Below, piece after piece: positions 47,501 through 59,214 of a stretch of DNA of 64,000 bases. The notes under the pieces are model-generated. The model saw only the letters and a list, made by a program, of their open reading frames with translations. It did not search any database and was not told the origin of the DNA. The translations under genes and the position numbers were made by a program. Each line of letters opens with the position of its first letter. The first letter of the stretch is position 1. Source of the DNA: Diacronema lutheri (lineage: Eukaryota > Haptophyta > Pavlovophyceae > Pavlovales > Pavlovaceae); NCBI GenBank assembly GCA_019448385.1, contig JAGTXO010000060.1, positions 1-64,000 of the forward strand, read 5' to 3'.

Positions 47501-49000
47501 TCAACGCGCGGGCAGAGCCGCGCGGCGAACGCGCGCGCGCACCACGCTGGGCGGCGCGATCGCGCTGAGCAGCATGGCGGCGGTCGGCTCTGCCAAGTAG
47601 TAGGGACACGCGTCCAACCCGACAATGGGCGAGCGGCCGCCGCCGCGCGCGAGGTCCGGCGACTCGGGGTCGGCCATCTCGCGCGGCAGCGTAGGGAACG
47701 CGCGCACGTCGGCGAGAAAGCTGAGCGGTGCGAGCAAGCGGCTCACGTTCATGCCGCCGCTGCCCCCGCGTGCACCCACGCCTCGCGCGCCGGCCGCGCC
47801 GCCGCCGCAGCGCGCGCCGACGAGCGCCTCGAGCGGCGGTGAGGCGTATGGCCCGCCGCCCGGCCCATGACCCACCATCGGCGCGCGCACGCCGCAGGCC
47901 TCGCCCATCCTCCTGTCAGCCGTCCGCCAGGCATGGACGGCGCCGTTTCGCGCCATCACCGGGCAGCCATCGTGACCGTTACCCGCGTGCTCTGCGCACG
48001 CGTCGAGGAGCGCGCGCACGAGCGAGTGCGCGCGCTGGGCCTCACCGCCCGCGCCCGCGTGCCGCCCGCGATGCCCCGCCGCCAGCTCCCACAGCTCAAG
48101 CGGCAGTTGCGGCCCCCGGTAATACGCTTGTCGATGGGACGCCGCCTTTGGGCCGTGGTACCTGCCGGCCGGCCGGGCGGGAGGGGACGGCGCAGGCGGC
48201 GGGTGGGAGGAGTGGCGCGCGGCGTGGGCGCAACACGTGCGCGCGGGCTTGGCGCGGCGGCGTCCTGCAGGTGCGCGGTGGTGGCGGCGGGCGCAGCGCG
48301 CGCGTGCGCAGTGCACGCACATGGCCTGCACGATGGCGTAATTCTCCTTGATGATGTTGGTGACGATGCGGCTGACGCGCGGGCGGTCCACGCTGAGCTG
48401 GTGAGTCTGCACGTGCACGCGTAGCGCGGGCAGGACGAAGCGCCGCCCCCTGCCCGCGCAGCTCGGCCCGAGCCAATCCGCCGCGCTCTCGGAGCCGCAG
48501 ACGGCGCGCGGGTGGAGCGCGGAGGCGAGGCAGTCAAAGAGGAACGTCGAGCCGCCCTTGGAAGTGCCAAGGACGAGCAGCGAGGGGAAGCCGCCCGACG
48601 GGTGCTCGACGCGCGAAGCGCTGCCCGGCTCATCACCCAGCTCCGCGGCCCACATGCGCGCGCCAAGCGAGCCGTTGCGCGCGCGGCCACGCTTGACCGC
48701 GCGCCGCGCGCGCGCTGCGGTGGGCGCGAAGCCGAACGCCTCGCGTGACGTGGCAGGCAGCGCGACCGGCCGCTCAACCACGTCCTCCTCGAGCAGCTCG
48801 AGCTGTGAGAGCGGGATCTGCTCGCCGGACGCCGCGCCGCGCGGGATTTGCCCTCGCCGCGCTACGCCAACTGGCGACACCGGAGAGCGCGCCTCGAGCG
48901 CCGACTGCGGCGCGCCAACGCCCGCGCGGCCGATCAGCAGCCCGACGAGGCACGCGGCCACCGTCAACGCGGCGGTTCGCGCCAATCCAACGACGGCCAT
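41558..49000 (-). CDS. Golgi-type sulfotransferase with minisatellite introns
   Basis: Exons 49000-48321, 48161-47543, 44737-44418, then from 42371; the first three junctions fit in phase. N-terminal signal anchor (residues 5-27). The PAPS 5'-phosphosulfate loop is LLVLGTSKGGSTFLFDCL (141-158); the 3'-phosphate motif is LVVLLRAPVARAYSEWSM. Further family features are YVSNSLYGVHLRNWLATFDP and SFLLLETEAMKA. Such enzymes transfer sulfate from PAPS to glycans in the Golgi. Introns 2 and 3 (47542-44738 and 44417-42372) are almost entirely tandem repeat; intron 3 has a GC donor. The C-terminus is uncertain: a phase-0 GTGCGC donor near 42047 suggests one more intron before the stop at 41558. Confidence 0.75.
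42476..44400. repeat. 27/36-bp minisatellite, sulfotransferase intron 3
   Basis: A mosaic of 27-bp (CAGATGGGGCGGCATGGGAG...) and 36-bp (CAGATGGGGCGTTCAGGGCG...) units, often alternating, fills 1.9 kb. Because the units are multiples of nine, frames stay open for hundreds of codons on both strands. One unit near 43097 is one base short. A poly-G run (42419-42440) lies between the array and the acceptor. Confidence 0.96.
44770..47466. repeat. 13-bp minisatellite, sulfotransferase intron 2
   Basis: About 2.7 kb of CGGGAGGGCGGGG units with G/A variation, interrupted at intervals by a longer spacer (CGGCAGCGCGGTGTGCGGCA). No stop codon occurs in several frames on either strand, although 13 is not a multiple of three. 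It occupies nearly the whole intron, ending about 33 bp before the acceptor at 44738. Confidence 0.96.
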
Positions 49001-49089
49001 CGTGGCGCGAATGTGAAAGACGGCGGCGTGGCTCTGCGGAGAACCACGGCGTGGGTCTTGCGCCGAAAGCCGAGGCGCGCGCGCGCGGC

Positions 49090-50026
49090 ATGAAGGGCGT
49101 CGACGAGGAGCTTCGGGGCATCGACCCGGCGAACGCGGCGCTGGGCTTGCTCTTCTTCGTGTTCGCGCTCTTCATCCCCGCCGGCCTCTTGCTCACCTCC
49201 GGCTCGCCCGCGCTGCTCGGCTGCTTCGTCGCGCTGACGCTCGGCGCGGTTCTCGCGATGGTCTCGCAGGGCGGCGGCAATGAGAAGGTGCGCGTGGGGC
49301 TGTCGATGGCGAACAATTGGACGGATTCGACGGCCGTGCTCATTCTCGCGATCCCGCTTACCGTCGGCCTCACCCCCTTCGTCAATTGGCTGCTCTGGTC
49401 GCGGCTCGGCCTCTGGGCGGTCGCCGCGCAGTACGCCGCGCTCTACGCGGCGTACAGCAGCGTCTACCTGCAGACCGAGGCGGCAGAGACGAGCAAGTAC
49501 GTCGACTTCAAGGACCCTGCGCTCCGCGCGCGCTGGGCCTCGCGCAAGATCCCGATCTGCATCCTGTACGAGAGCTACTGCGAGGGGAAGCTTGCCTTCA
49601 AGGCTGACCTCCTTGACACGCTCGAGCGCCACCGTAACGAGTTCATCGACTGGCGGCCGACATTCACGATCCTCCGGTTCCTCATCGTGCAGGCCTTCCC
49701 GCAGGTCTCCTCCTCCTTCAAGAGCGTCATGGCCACGCGCCACGAGATCGCAGATCACTACGACCGCGGCAACGACTTTTTCCGCGCCTTCATGGGCCCG
49801 TCGATGGTGTACACCTGCGGCATGTGCGCGGCGCGGCGAGCAGTGCGCTGGGCGAGCCGCTTCGCCGCTTGGCTGCCGCAGCGCCCTGTTTCCGCGAAAC
49901 GCCGAGCAGCGCCGCGATTCGACTCGTCTCTGCCCCGCGTTGCGCCGCAGCAGCGCCGCGGCCGCGCGCCGACGCCGCCGTGCGCCGGCCTCCGCCCTCG
50001 CGCGCCCTCGCCAACGCCCGCCGCCG

Positions 50027-50068
<42 letters not shown>

Positions 50069-50962
50069 TCCCTTTCCCCGCCCTCTTCTCGCGTGTGCAG
50101 CTTCCACGGCGCGGGGGGCACGCGCCAGTCCCTCGAGGAGGCGCAGTTCAACAAGCTCAACACGGTGTGCCACAAGCTGCTCGTCCAGCCGGGCGATACC
50201 TTCCTCGACATCGGCTGCGGCTGGGGCACGCTCGCACGGCACGCGGCCAAGCACCATGGCGCGACGGCGCACGGCATCACGCTCTCGAAGGAGGGCAAGG
50301 CGTGGTGCGAGGCGAAGAACGCCCTCGAGAAGCTGACCGACAAGGTGCAGATCCTCTTCGGCGACTACCGCGAGCTGCCGGAAAAGAATGGCGGCGCGCG
50401 GTATAAGCGCATCGCCTCCATTGAGATGGCCGAGCACGTCGGTCTCGCAAACTTCCAGACCTACCTCGCCATCGTGCGCACGCTGCTCGAGGACGATGGT
50501 GTCTTCCTCATGCAGGTGAGCGGGCTGCGCAAGGGCTCGAGCTGGCAGGACACGGCGTGGGGTCTCTTCATGTCCAAGTACATCTTCCCCGGCGCGGACG
50601 CGTCCACGCCGCTCAACTGGTACGTGCTCGAGCTCGAGCGCGCCGGCTTCGAGGTCCAGTCCGTCGAGACGATTGGGCGGCAGTACTCGCACACGTTGCG
50701 CTGCTGGTATACAAACTTTGTCGCCGAGCTGGCAAAGGGCGAGCTGGCCAAAAAGTACGCGCCGTTCCTCATCAACCTGTGGGTCTTCTTCCTCGGCTGG
50801 AGCGTCGTCGCCGCTGGCTTTGGCTCGGTGTCGTGCTACCAGATCGTCGCGCACAAGAACACGTACACCTTCCCGCGCGACGGCTTCATCAAGGCGCACG
50901 CCGGCCCGCCGCCGGCGCCGTTCTCGATGCCCGCGAACAAGGCCGATTCGTTCCCCGAGTAG
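49090..50962 (+). CDS. Sphingolipid C9-methyltransferase-like enzyme (CFA synthase family)
   Basis: Two exons, 49090-49823 and 50101-50962, phase 2; 531 aa. Two pairs of hydrophobic segments at the N-terminus (LGLLFFVFALFIPAGLLLT, LLGCFVALTLGAVLAMVS, then TAVLILAIPLTVGLTPFV, LWAVAAQYAALYAAY). These precede a cyclopropane-synthase-like methyltransferase domain: DHYDRGNDFFRAFMGPSMVY, SAM motif FLDIGCGWGTLARHAA (about 278-293), IEMAEHVGLANFQTYLAIVR and MSKYIFPGADASTPLNWYVL. Membrane segments, domain order and the last motif match fungal/algal C9-methyltransferases, which methylate the long-chain base of glucosylceramide at the ER. The intron has a 55-nt poly-C just before its acceptor. Divergent from the sulfotransferase, 89 bp apart. 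Confidence 0.88.
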
Positions 50963-51332
50963 CGGCCTCCGCGCCGCCGACGCCGTCGGCGCGCCGCCGA
51001 CGCCGTCGCCTGACGTCGCGCGCGCGCGCGCGCTCGCGCGCGGCAGAGGGCGGCAGCGCGTGGCCCCGGCGGCGGCGGCGGCGGCGGCTCGACGCGGGTC
51101 GTGCCACGGCCGCACGCGGCACGGGCACCTGTAACGGCTGCTTCCGTGGCGTCAGCGGCTCCAAAGGGTGAGGCTGTGAGGCATCGGCCTCGGCGCCCAA
51201 ACTTCGCCCGAACGTTTCAAAGTCTGACTAGTAGTCTGGACTACTAGTCTGACTTGTGTTTCGAAAGCCCTCTCAAAAGGGAGGGCTCGCCTTTTCCTCT
51301 CGGTTCCCTCTCCCGGGCGCCGCCCAGTGGTC
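50963..51332. promoter_or_regulatory. Upstream region with two hairpins
   Basis: 370 bp before the membrane-protein start. It holds the perfect 11-bp inverted repeat at 51226-51249 and a second one (AGCCCTC...GAGGGCT, 51266-51287). The first 150 bp are GCC/GCG-rich and unremarkable. Confidence 0.45.
51226..51249. repeat. Perfect 11-bp inverted repeat (GACTAGTAGTC)
   Basis: GACTAGTAGTC and GACTACTAGTC are separated by TG. It is AT-richer than its neighbourhood and lies 84 bp upstream of the membrane-protein ATG. It could be a dimer-binding site or a hairpin in the 5' leader. Confidence 0.9.
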
Positions 51333-52607
51333 ATGCTGAGGGAGGGGCCAGGCATGTCGACGGCGAGCGCGGCGGCGAGCGCAGCGGCGGCGCGGGCGTC
51401 GACGATCGCCAACGTGGCGACGCTGCCGTTGCCCGCCACCGCGCAGCAGGCGCGCAACGATCCGCGCGCCGCGCCGATCGCGATGATGGCGTCGTTCGCG
51501 GGTATGATGCTCGGCTACATCATGCACGGTGTCATGTTCTCGATCAAGGAGTCCGAGTTCGACAACCTGCCTGCGACGGCGCACCACCTGGCGACAACGA
51601 CCTTCTGGCTCGCGAGCGGCTCGCGCATGGGCGTGATCGTGCCGATGCTCGTGCCGCTCGGCTGCGCGTACTGGCTCGGGATCCCGTCCAAGAAGGCGGA
51701 GCCAAAGATGGCGCTGCACGCGACGGTCACGCTGCGCACGCGCTACCGGTATGCGCTGCGCGTGCAGGGCGCGGGCAACCTGCTCGGCTGTGTCGTGCTC
51801 AAGCTCTTCGCCGACGAGTGGCACCTGCTCAACTCGGCGGTTCCAATCCAACGGAGTAACGGCGCGTGGATGGTGTGCTGCGTCTGCTCGTCGCTCCTCT
51901 TCACATTCGGCGCCTTTTGCGTGCAGCTCTCGCGGCAGAAGCGCGCGCTGCGCTGGCTGCTGCTCGTTCCCCTCTTGCAATCCGTTTGGAGCCTCACCCA
52001 TGATTTGGAGTGGATGCTTGGATACTATGCGGGCCCCGCGCAGGACATGGCGGGCTTTGGGCTCGTGCACGCGCTGCTCGTCTGGCCGCTCCTCGCGATC
52101 CAGCTGCACCACTTCTTCGCGGCCGAGGCGACGGCGCCGGCGGAGGGCGACGAGGCGTCCGCCGCTGACGCGGATAGTCCGGTCTTTGTCCGTAAGAGGG
52201 TGCCCGCCGCCGACAGAGCCGGCGCGCGGGGGGCCCAGCCGGCGGCGGGCGGCGCGGCCGCCGGCGGCGGCGGCAGCAGCAAGGGCGCAGACACGGGCGC
52301 GTCCGCGGCGGCGCTCTCGCGGCAGGCGAGCGCGGGCGTGACCGCGCTCATGTCGCGCGCGGCGGCGAGCGCCTCGTCCGCTGCAGCCGCCGCCGCGGCC
52401 CACGCGCACAAACCGACCGGCGCGCAGCCGACGGCTGTTGCGGGCGAAGCCGGCGGTGCGCCTAACGGCAAGGCGCCGCCCGTGGCGGGCGGGCCGCCCG
52501 CGTCCGCCGCCGCGCCGCTGAACGGCGCTGCTGCCAGATCCACGGCTGGCGGCAACACGACGCCAACTGGGGGCGGGAAGCCGGGCGGCGGCGTTCCAAT
52601 GGTCTGA
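51333..52607 (+). CDS. Multipass membrane protein of unknown function
   Basis: Single-exon gene, 424 aa from the ATG at 51333; the ATG at 51354 (MSTASAAASAAA) is equally possible. About seven hydrophobic segments: MMASFAGMMLGYIMHGVMF, MGVIVPMLVPLGCAYWLGI, YALRVQGAGNLLGCVVLKLF, WMVCCVCSSLLFTFGAFCVQ, WLLLVPLLQSVWSLTHDLEW and GFGLVHALLVWPLLAIQLHH. A 170-residue Ala/Gly/Pro-rich cytosolic-type tail follows. I do not recognise the family. The 3' end faces the WD40 gene, 160 bp away. Confidence 0.65.
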   Translation: MLREGPGMSTASAAASAAAARASTIANVATLPLPATAQQARNDPRAAPIAMMASFAGMMLGYIMHGVMFSIKESEFDNLPATAHHLATTTFWLASGSRMGVIVPMLVPLGCAYWLGIPSKKAEPKMALHATVTLRTRYRYALRVQGAGNLLGCVVLKLFADEWHLLNSAVPIQRSNGAWMVCCVCSSLLFTFGAFCVQLSRQKRALRWLLLVPLLQSVWSLTHDLEWMLGYYAGPAQDMAGFGLVHALLVWPLLAIQLHHFFAAEATAPAEGDEASAADADSPVFVRKRVPAADRAGARGAQPAAGGAAAGGGGSSKGADTGASAAALSRQASAGVTALMSRAAASASSAAAAAAAHAHKPTGAQPTAVAGEAGGAPNGKAPPVAGGPPASAAAPLNGAAARSTAGGNTTPTGGGKPGGGVPMV

Positions 52608-52767
52608 TGATCGGGCAGAGGCACCGAGGCAGTGCAGTTTTCCGTGCCCGTTTTTTTGGTTCGCGCGAGGCGGCACTGCGCGGGCACAAGGCAGTCCGAG
52701 TGACGTGATGACGTCAGTGAGCCAGGGGAGTTGTACGTCATACGCACGCGTCAGCGCTCCGCTGCCG

Positions 52768-55700
52768 TCAGTGCTGCGCCCTACTCGGCAGCGGTGTCTT
52801 GAGCCGCGACTGCTTGCCCTCGTGCTCGTTGGCCGCATGCGAGTCGAGCAGCCAGCGCGCGAGGCCGGGCGCGTATTGGTCGAGTACCTTCGAGTCGATC
52901 GTCCCGGCGGGCGCCGTGTTGAGCATCCGCACGCCCGTATGCGGCTTGAGCTCGTGCTCGCGAGCCGCGTGCCGAGCCTCGCGCGCCGGATCCGAAGACG
53001 GCGCGCGCACGTCTGCGAGCGGCTGCGTGCGCAGCGCGACGGGCGCGCGCCGTCTGCCGCCGTCGGCAACGCCGGCCTTGGCCTTCTCGCGCGCGATGAG
53101 GAACGTTTCGGTCGCCGAGATCTGCAGCACGGCCGACAGCTGGGCGCCTGCGGGAAGGGGCGGGCGCCCGGCGGCGTCCAAGCGGCGCGCAGTCCGGGCG
53201 GTCCGGGCGCGGCGCCGCTCAGCGCGCGGCGCGGCGTGGCGCGCGTCGCGCGGTGCGGTGCGTGTGTTATACCGTACTCGGCGCCCGCCGCTGCGTTCTT
53301 GTTGAGCTTCTGCCGCACAGTCGCCTTGATCTCAGAGTCACGCAACCGAACCCACTCGGCATGCAACGACGCCGCCTCCGCCGCCTCCTCCTCCGACTCG
53401 GCGATGGCCGCAGCCTCGGCGGCGGCGGCGCTCGCGGCGCTCGCGGCGGCGGCAGCGCACATCTTGCCGCCAAACATCGAGCTCGCCAAGCTCGCGTGCC
53501 TGTGCTCGCGCACCGGGGGCGCGTGCCCGGCCACAACGCCCGCCACGTCCGTGCGCGCACCCACCGCACGGCGAGCGGCGGCCGCGACCTCCGCGCCGCC
53601 GGCGGCTGACGCGGCGCGGGCGCCACGCGCGACGAGGCCGGTGACGGTGTCCTGCGTCTCGTCGTCGCCACTGCACGCGCTCTCCCCGCCGCTCTCGTCG
53701 CCGCTCTCGTCGCCGCCGCTACCGCCGCCTCCGCCGCCACCAGGCGGGCGGCCGTCCTCGCGCCGCGCGGCCGCGCGCGCCGCGCGGATCTGCGCACGCT
53801 CGCGCGCGCCGACGACGCGCGCGCGCGCGGCCTCAAAGCCGCGCGCGGCCCAGAGGACGGGCATCGCAACGTCTGCGAGCAGGCCCCACTCCGCTTGGCC
53901 CGCTGAGGCGAGGACCGCAGAGCGCGGCAGCCGCAGCGGGTGGTAGGAGAACGGCCGGTGTAACCGCCATCGGTCGGCGCCGAAACAGCCGCAGTAACTG
54001 CCGCCGCACGACCAGACGCGCGCGGTACCGTCGGCAGAAACGGTCGCAATGAAGTGCGACTCGAGCTGCTCGCGCTCCGGCGCGCCGCGCGCCGCCGCCT
54101 GCCGCTCAACCGCCGCCTGCCGCAGCCGACTCAGCCCGCGGCCGAGGGCAGGGCGGCCGGGCGGCTCGCCGCCGCCGCCGCCGCCGCTACCGCCGCCGTT
54201 GCCGTCCGACGCGGCGGCGGGCGGTGCGGGCGGTGCGCCCGCACCGCCTGGTGTGCCCGCGGCGGCGGCGGCGGCGGTAGCGGCGGCGGCGGCGGCGGCG
54301 AGCGCGCTGCGCGGCGGTGCGCAGACGAAGGCCTGCGCGCTCATGATGGGACCCCAGTGCGCGCGCCAGCGGAGAAGTGGCAGCGGCTCGGGCAGTGGCT
54401 CGGAGCTGTGACGGCGCGCGTACCTGCCATCCGGGGAAGGGAAGGAGGGGGGAGAGGGGGGCACACGCGGAGAGGGCGCGGCAGCGTGATTGCATGCGAT
54501 GGCGCACGCGCGGCTCAGCATGGTGCGGCACGGCTCAGCATGGTGCGGCACGGCGGACCGGCGTGGCCACGCAGAGCGCGGCGCTCACGCTGAGAGAAAG
54601 CGCGCGAATGAGAGCACAGTCACACTGCCCGCCCCATCCCCTACGATGAGCAGCTTGAGCGGCGCGTAGAAGGAGACCGCGCTGATGGGAGCGCGTTCGA
54701 CCTCGCCCTCGCCCTGACCCTCGCCCTCCTGCCCATGCCCGCCCTCCTGCCCATGCCCGCCCTCGTGCCAACGCGGCCCGCCCTCCGCGCGAGAGCCGCC
54801 GTCCATGGCCGCGGGCATGTGCCACCAGACGAGGCGGCCAAGCGGGCACTGCCAAAGTCGCACGACGCCATCGCCCCCGCCCGTCGCGAGCAGCAGCCGG
54901 GCGGGGCGACTGCCGTGTGCGGGCGAGGCCTCGAGCATCGTCATGCATGTGACGGCTGCGTCGGGGCGGCCACCGGTGAGCGGACGCAGCAGCTGCGCGG
55001 CTGACAGCTGCTCGTCCATCGCGCGCGGCGAGGTCTCGTCGTCCTCCTCCTCCTCCTCCGACTCTGCGGACGAGGCGCCGTCCGCACCGGCGCGCGCGCC
55101 CTCCGACGCAGCCGCGCGGCCGCGCTCGGCGCCGCTCGCGCGCCGGTGCGGCCGCGCGCGCGCGAGCGGCGCGCGCGCGATGCGCTGCCCGTGCGCGATG
55201 CTCTGGCGCACGGCGCCAGACTCAATCGACAGGATGAGCACGCGCGAGTCGGCGACACCTGCCGCGATCGCGCCTGGCGGCAGGAAGGCGAGTGACGTCA
55301 CATCGGCGCCAAGGCCGCCGAACGCGCGCCACACCTCCACCCGCCCACCCGGCGCAGCCGCGCCGTCGCGCCACAGCCACAGTTCGCCTGCGCGGCGGCA
55401 CGCGCGGTCGGCGGGCGGGCGCGCGCGGCGCGGGCGAGGCGTGCGCGCGGCGGGGACGGTCGGCACGGCTGGCGTCACGGCGGGCGTCACGGCGGGCGGT
55501 CGCAGCGCGCGCGGCAGCCAGGGCGATGCATGGTGGTGGCTGGCGGCGGCAACGCAGTGCGTCAACACCCACCCGACCATCCACCAGCCACAAACGCGCT
55601 CAGGCCAGGATGGCTAATTGCGAGCACTGCGGCAATCTCGAGCGAGCCGGTCGTGGCCGAGGCGCGCGCGGCCGGCGCAGAGAGCGGCGTGGCCGATCGC

Positions 55701-58700
55701 GCAGCACTCGGCGACCGCGCAGCACTCGGCGATCGCGCAGCACTCGGCGCGCTGCCGCGCATCGCCGCGATCGCCTGCGCATCGGAGCGCCGCGACGCGC
55801 CCGCCCCGGTGCTCGCCACCGTCGCGGGTCTGCGCGCGGCGTGCGTGCCGTGCGCGTCCGCGTCGCCCGCCCAGCCCCAGCCTCTGCCCAGGAGCTGCGC
55901 GTCGTTGGCCGCCTGCCGCAGCGCGTCCGTGCGCGCGTGGTGCCGTTCGACTTCCTCGCCTGGCGCGTACGGGAACGAGAAAAGGGGCGGGGAGGGGGGG
56001 GGGGGGGGGGGGGGGGGGGGAGGGGAGAGGAGGGCAACGGGCAGCGAAGGGCGCTGTCAGCGAGCGAGGTGCGGGGGGGGGGGGGGGGGGGGGGGGGGAG
56101 AGGAGGGCAACGGGCAGCGAAGGGCGCTGTCAGCGAGCGAGGTGCGGGGGGGGGGGGGGGGGGGGGGGGGAGGGGGGGGGGAGACGAGGGCAACGGGCAG
56201 CGAAGGGCGCTGTCAGCGAGCGAGGTGCGGCGCTGGCCGGCCCGAACGTCGCAGCAGCCGATCGGAAGCGCGGCGGTGCGGGCGGTGCGCGGGGCTCGGA
56301 CCAAAAATGCCGCCCTTGCCGCGCAGGGGCGCCTCGTGCGAGCGAAGCCACAGCCGTTTCTCCACAAGCCGCAGCGCAGCCGCATGAGCGTCGACGTCGC
56401 CGTCGCCGTCGCCGCCGTCGGTGGCCGCGCGGGGTGAGCGTGCGCGATTGGGCGGGGCGGGGCGCTGGCGGTGCGCGGAGAGCGCGGCGCGGCGAGCAAG
56501 CGGGGCAGCCTCAGCCGCGGCGAGCTGCGCGCTAGCCCACCCCACCGCACGCAGGGGCGAGCCGCCGCCGCTGCGCTCGCCGTGCGCGTGGCCGACTGCG
56601 TGCGGTTGGGGCGGCGCGCATTGCGCGAGGCTCTGTCCGGATGAGTAATTGACGATAAGCAGCGAACCGTCCTGCATGGGCGGATAAGGCGGGCACAAGG
56701 CAGGGGGCAGGGCAGGGGTCAGGGGGCAGGGCAGGGGTATGTGAGCAGAGCGAAGCGGCAGCGTTGGGAGGGAGGGGGGGGGGGGGGGGGAGGGGGAAGG
56801 GCATGGGAGGGCCGATTCAAACCGCTGTGCTCAAAGTCCTCGCGCCCAGAAATGGGGAGGGGCTGGCTGGCTGATTGGCAGGTTGGCTGCCGATCACCTC
56901 CGCGCCAATCAGCAGGCGCCTGCCCGATGCGTCGAGCGCCGCAGCCGTCGGCCTCAGCTGCGCGGGCTGCGCGGGCTGCGCGGGCTGCGCGGGGTGCATG
57001 CGTTGCGCGTAAAAGGCGAATGCGAGGCCGCCCGTCGACAGCGAGAACGACTTGACGCATGCAGCTGCGTCGACCTGCAATCCCAAGGGTTGAGGGGGGG
57101 GCGGGGGGGCGGGGCAGGCAGAGGGGAAGGGTTGATCTTCGTGCTAAGTGGGTGTGTGTCGGGTGACCGCGCGCGCAACGGCAGCCCAGGCGCAGGGGGC
57201 GGCCCAGGCGCAGGGGGCAGCCCAGGCGCAGGGGGCAGCCCAGGCGCAGGGGGCGGCCCAGGCGCAGGGGGCAGCCCAGGCGCAGGGGGCAGCCCAGGCG
57301 CAGGGGGCAGCCCAGGCGCAGGGGGCAGCCCAGGCGCAGGGGGCAGCCCAGGCGCAGGGGGCGGCCCAGGCGCAGGGGGCAGCCCAGGCGCAGGGGGCAG
57401 CCCAGGCGCAGGGGGCAGCCCAGGCGCAGGGGGCGGCCCAGGCGCAGGGGGCGGCCCAGGCGCAGGGGGCAGCCCAGGCGCAGGGGGCAGCCCAGGCGCA
57501 GGGGGCAGCCCAGGCGCAGGGGGCGGCCCAGGCGCAGGGGGCAGCCCAGGCGCAGGGGGCGGCCCAGGCGCAGGGGGCAGCCCAGGCGCAGGGGGCAGCC
57601 CAGGCGCAGGGGGCAGCCCAGGCGCAGGGGGCAGCCCAGGCGCAGGGGGCGGCCCAGGCGCAGGGGGCAGCCCAGGCGCAGGGGGCAGCCCAGGCGCAGG
57701 GGGCAGCCCAGGCGCAGGGGGCGGCCCAGGCGCAGGGGGCAGCCCAGGCGCAGGGGGCAGCCCAGGCGCAGGGGGCGGCCCAGGCGCAGGGGGCAGCCCA
57801 GGCGCAGGGGGCAGCCCAGGCGCAGGGGGCAGCCCAGGCGCAGGGGGCGGCCCAGGCGCAGGGGGCGGCCCAGGCGCAGGGGGCAGCCCAGGCGCAGGGG
57901 GCAGCCCAGGCGCAGGGGGCGGCCCAGGCGCAGGGGGCAGCCCAGGCGCAGGGGGCAGCCCAGGCGCAGGGGGCAGCCCAGGCGCAGGGGGCAGCCCAGG
58001 CGCAGGGGCGGCCCAGGCGCAGGGGGCGGCCCAGGCGCAGGGGGCGGCCCAGGCGCAGGGGGCAGCCCAGAAGCAGGGGGCAGCCCAGGCGCAGGGGGCA
58101 GCCCAGGCGCAGGGGGCGGCCCAGGCGCAGGGGGCAGCCCAGGCGCAGGGGGCAGCCCAGACGCAGGGGGCAGCCCAGGCGCAGGGGGCAGCCCAAAGGC
58201 GCACAGCCCGCGGCTGCGGCTGGTCGCGACGTACTGTGACGAGCAGGCCGAGCTGATGAGCGACGGCCGCGGCGACGATGGGCTCGACGGACGCCGAGTG
58301 CGAGGGCGGCGGCTCTGTGACGAGGCGCGTGAGCGCATTGACCGCCGCTGCCGTCGCGGCCGCCTCGGCCGCCGTGACCGCCTTCTCCACGTGGCCGCCG
58401 TCGCCATCCCCGCCGGTGCTGTCAGCGGCGACCGCCTTGTCCGCGGACGACCTTCTCTCTCTCTCTCGCGTGCCTCCTGCGCTCGCGCGCTCGGCAAGGC
58501 CAAAGCGCGCCCTCAGCTCCGCAAGCAGCGGCCGGGTGAGCCACGGGTAGCCGCGCGATGGCGCGCCTGCGCCACCGCCAGTGCCCGGCGCGCTCGCACC
58601 CGCCTCCGCCGCGCCGCCTGCGCCACCGCCGTCGGCTGCCGGGCGCACGCCGTGCGCGCCGCGCGCGCTCAGACCGCCGCCACCGCCGCGCTCGCCACGG

Positions 58701-59174
58701 CTGGGCGGCGCGTGCGCCGCCGCCTCCGCCGCGTTCGCGTCCGCGCGCGCGGCCGCGGCGAGCGCGCGCGGCGGCGACGGCGGCGGTGGCGCCGTCTTCG
58801 CGACGGCGGCGAAAATGCGCGGCGCGTGCCCCACGGTGACGAGGCAGTTGGCCGTTTCATTGATCAGCATGGCCGACGTGGCCTCTCCGCGCGGCGCGTG
58901 CAGCGTCTGCCGCGGGCGCGCGCGGCGGTTGGAGCGCGCGGCGGTTGGAGCGCGCGGCGGTTGGAGCGCGCGGCGGTTGGAGCGCGCGGCGGTTGGAGCG
59001 CGCGGCGGTTGGAGCGCACGGCGCCGCGTAAGCAAAGGCCGCAGGGCGGAGGGCGGAGAGACGAGCCCAGCCGCCCTTGTCGCCCGCTCGCCGCGCCGCG
59101 CTCGCGCACCCGCGCCCCGCGCCCCGCCCCCCCCCCCCCCCCCCGCCCCGCCCCGCCCCGCCCCGCCCCGCCCG

Positions 59175-59214
<40 letters not shown>

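Noticed and set aside
44476-47625. Open frames of about 900-1050 codons, Pro/Ala/Arg- or Gly-rich, in several frames
   Set aside because: They arise from the 13-bp G/C array without stop codons. The exons at both ends join in phase into a sulfotransferase, so this is intron.
57144-58256. Collagen-like GAGGSP or AQGAAQ open frames
   Set aside because: Translation of the 18-bp intronic minisatellite of the WD40 gene.
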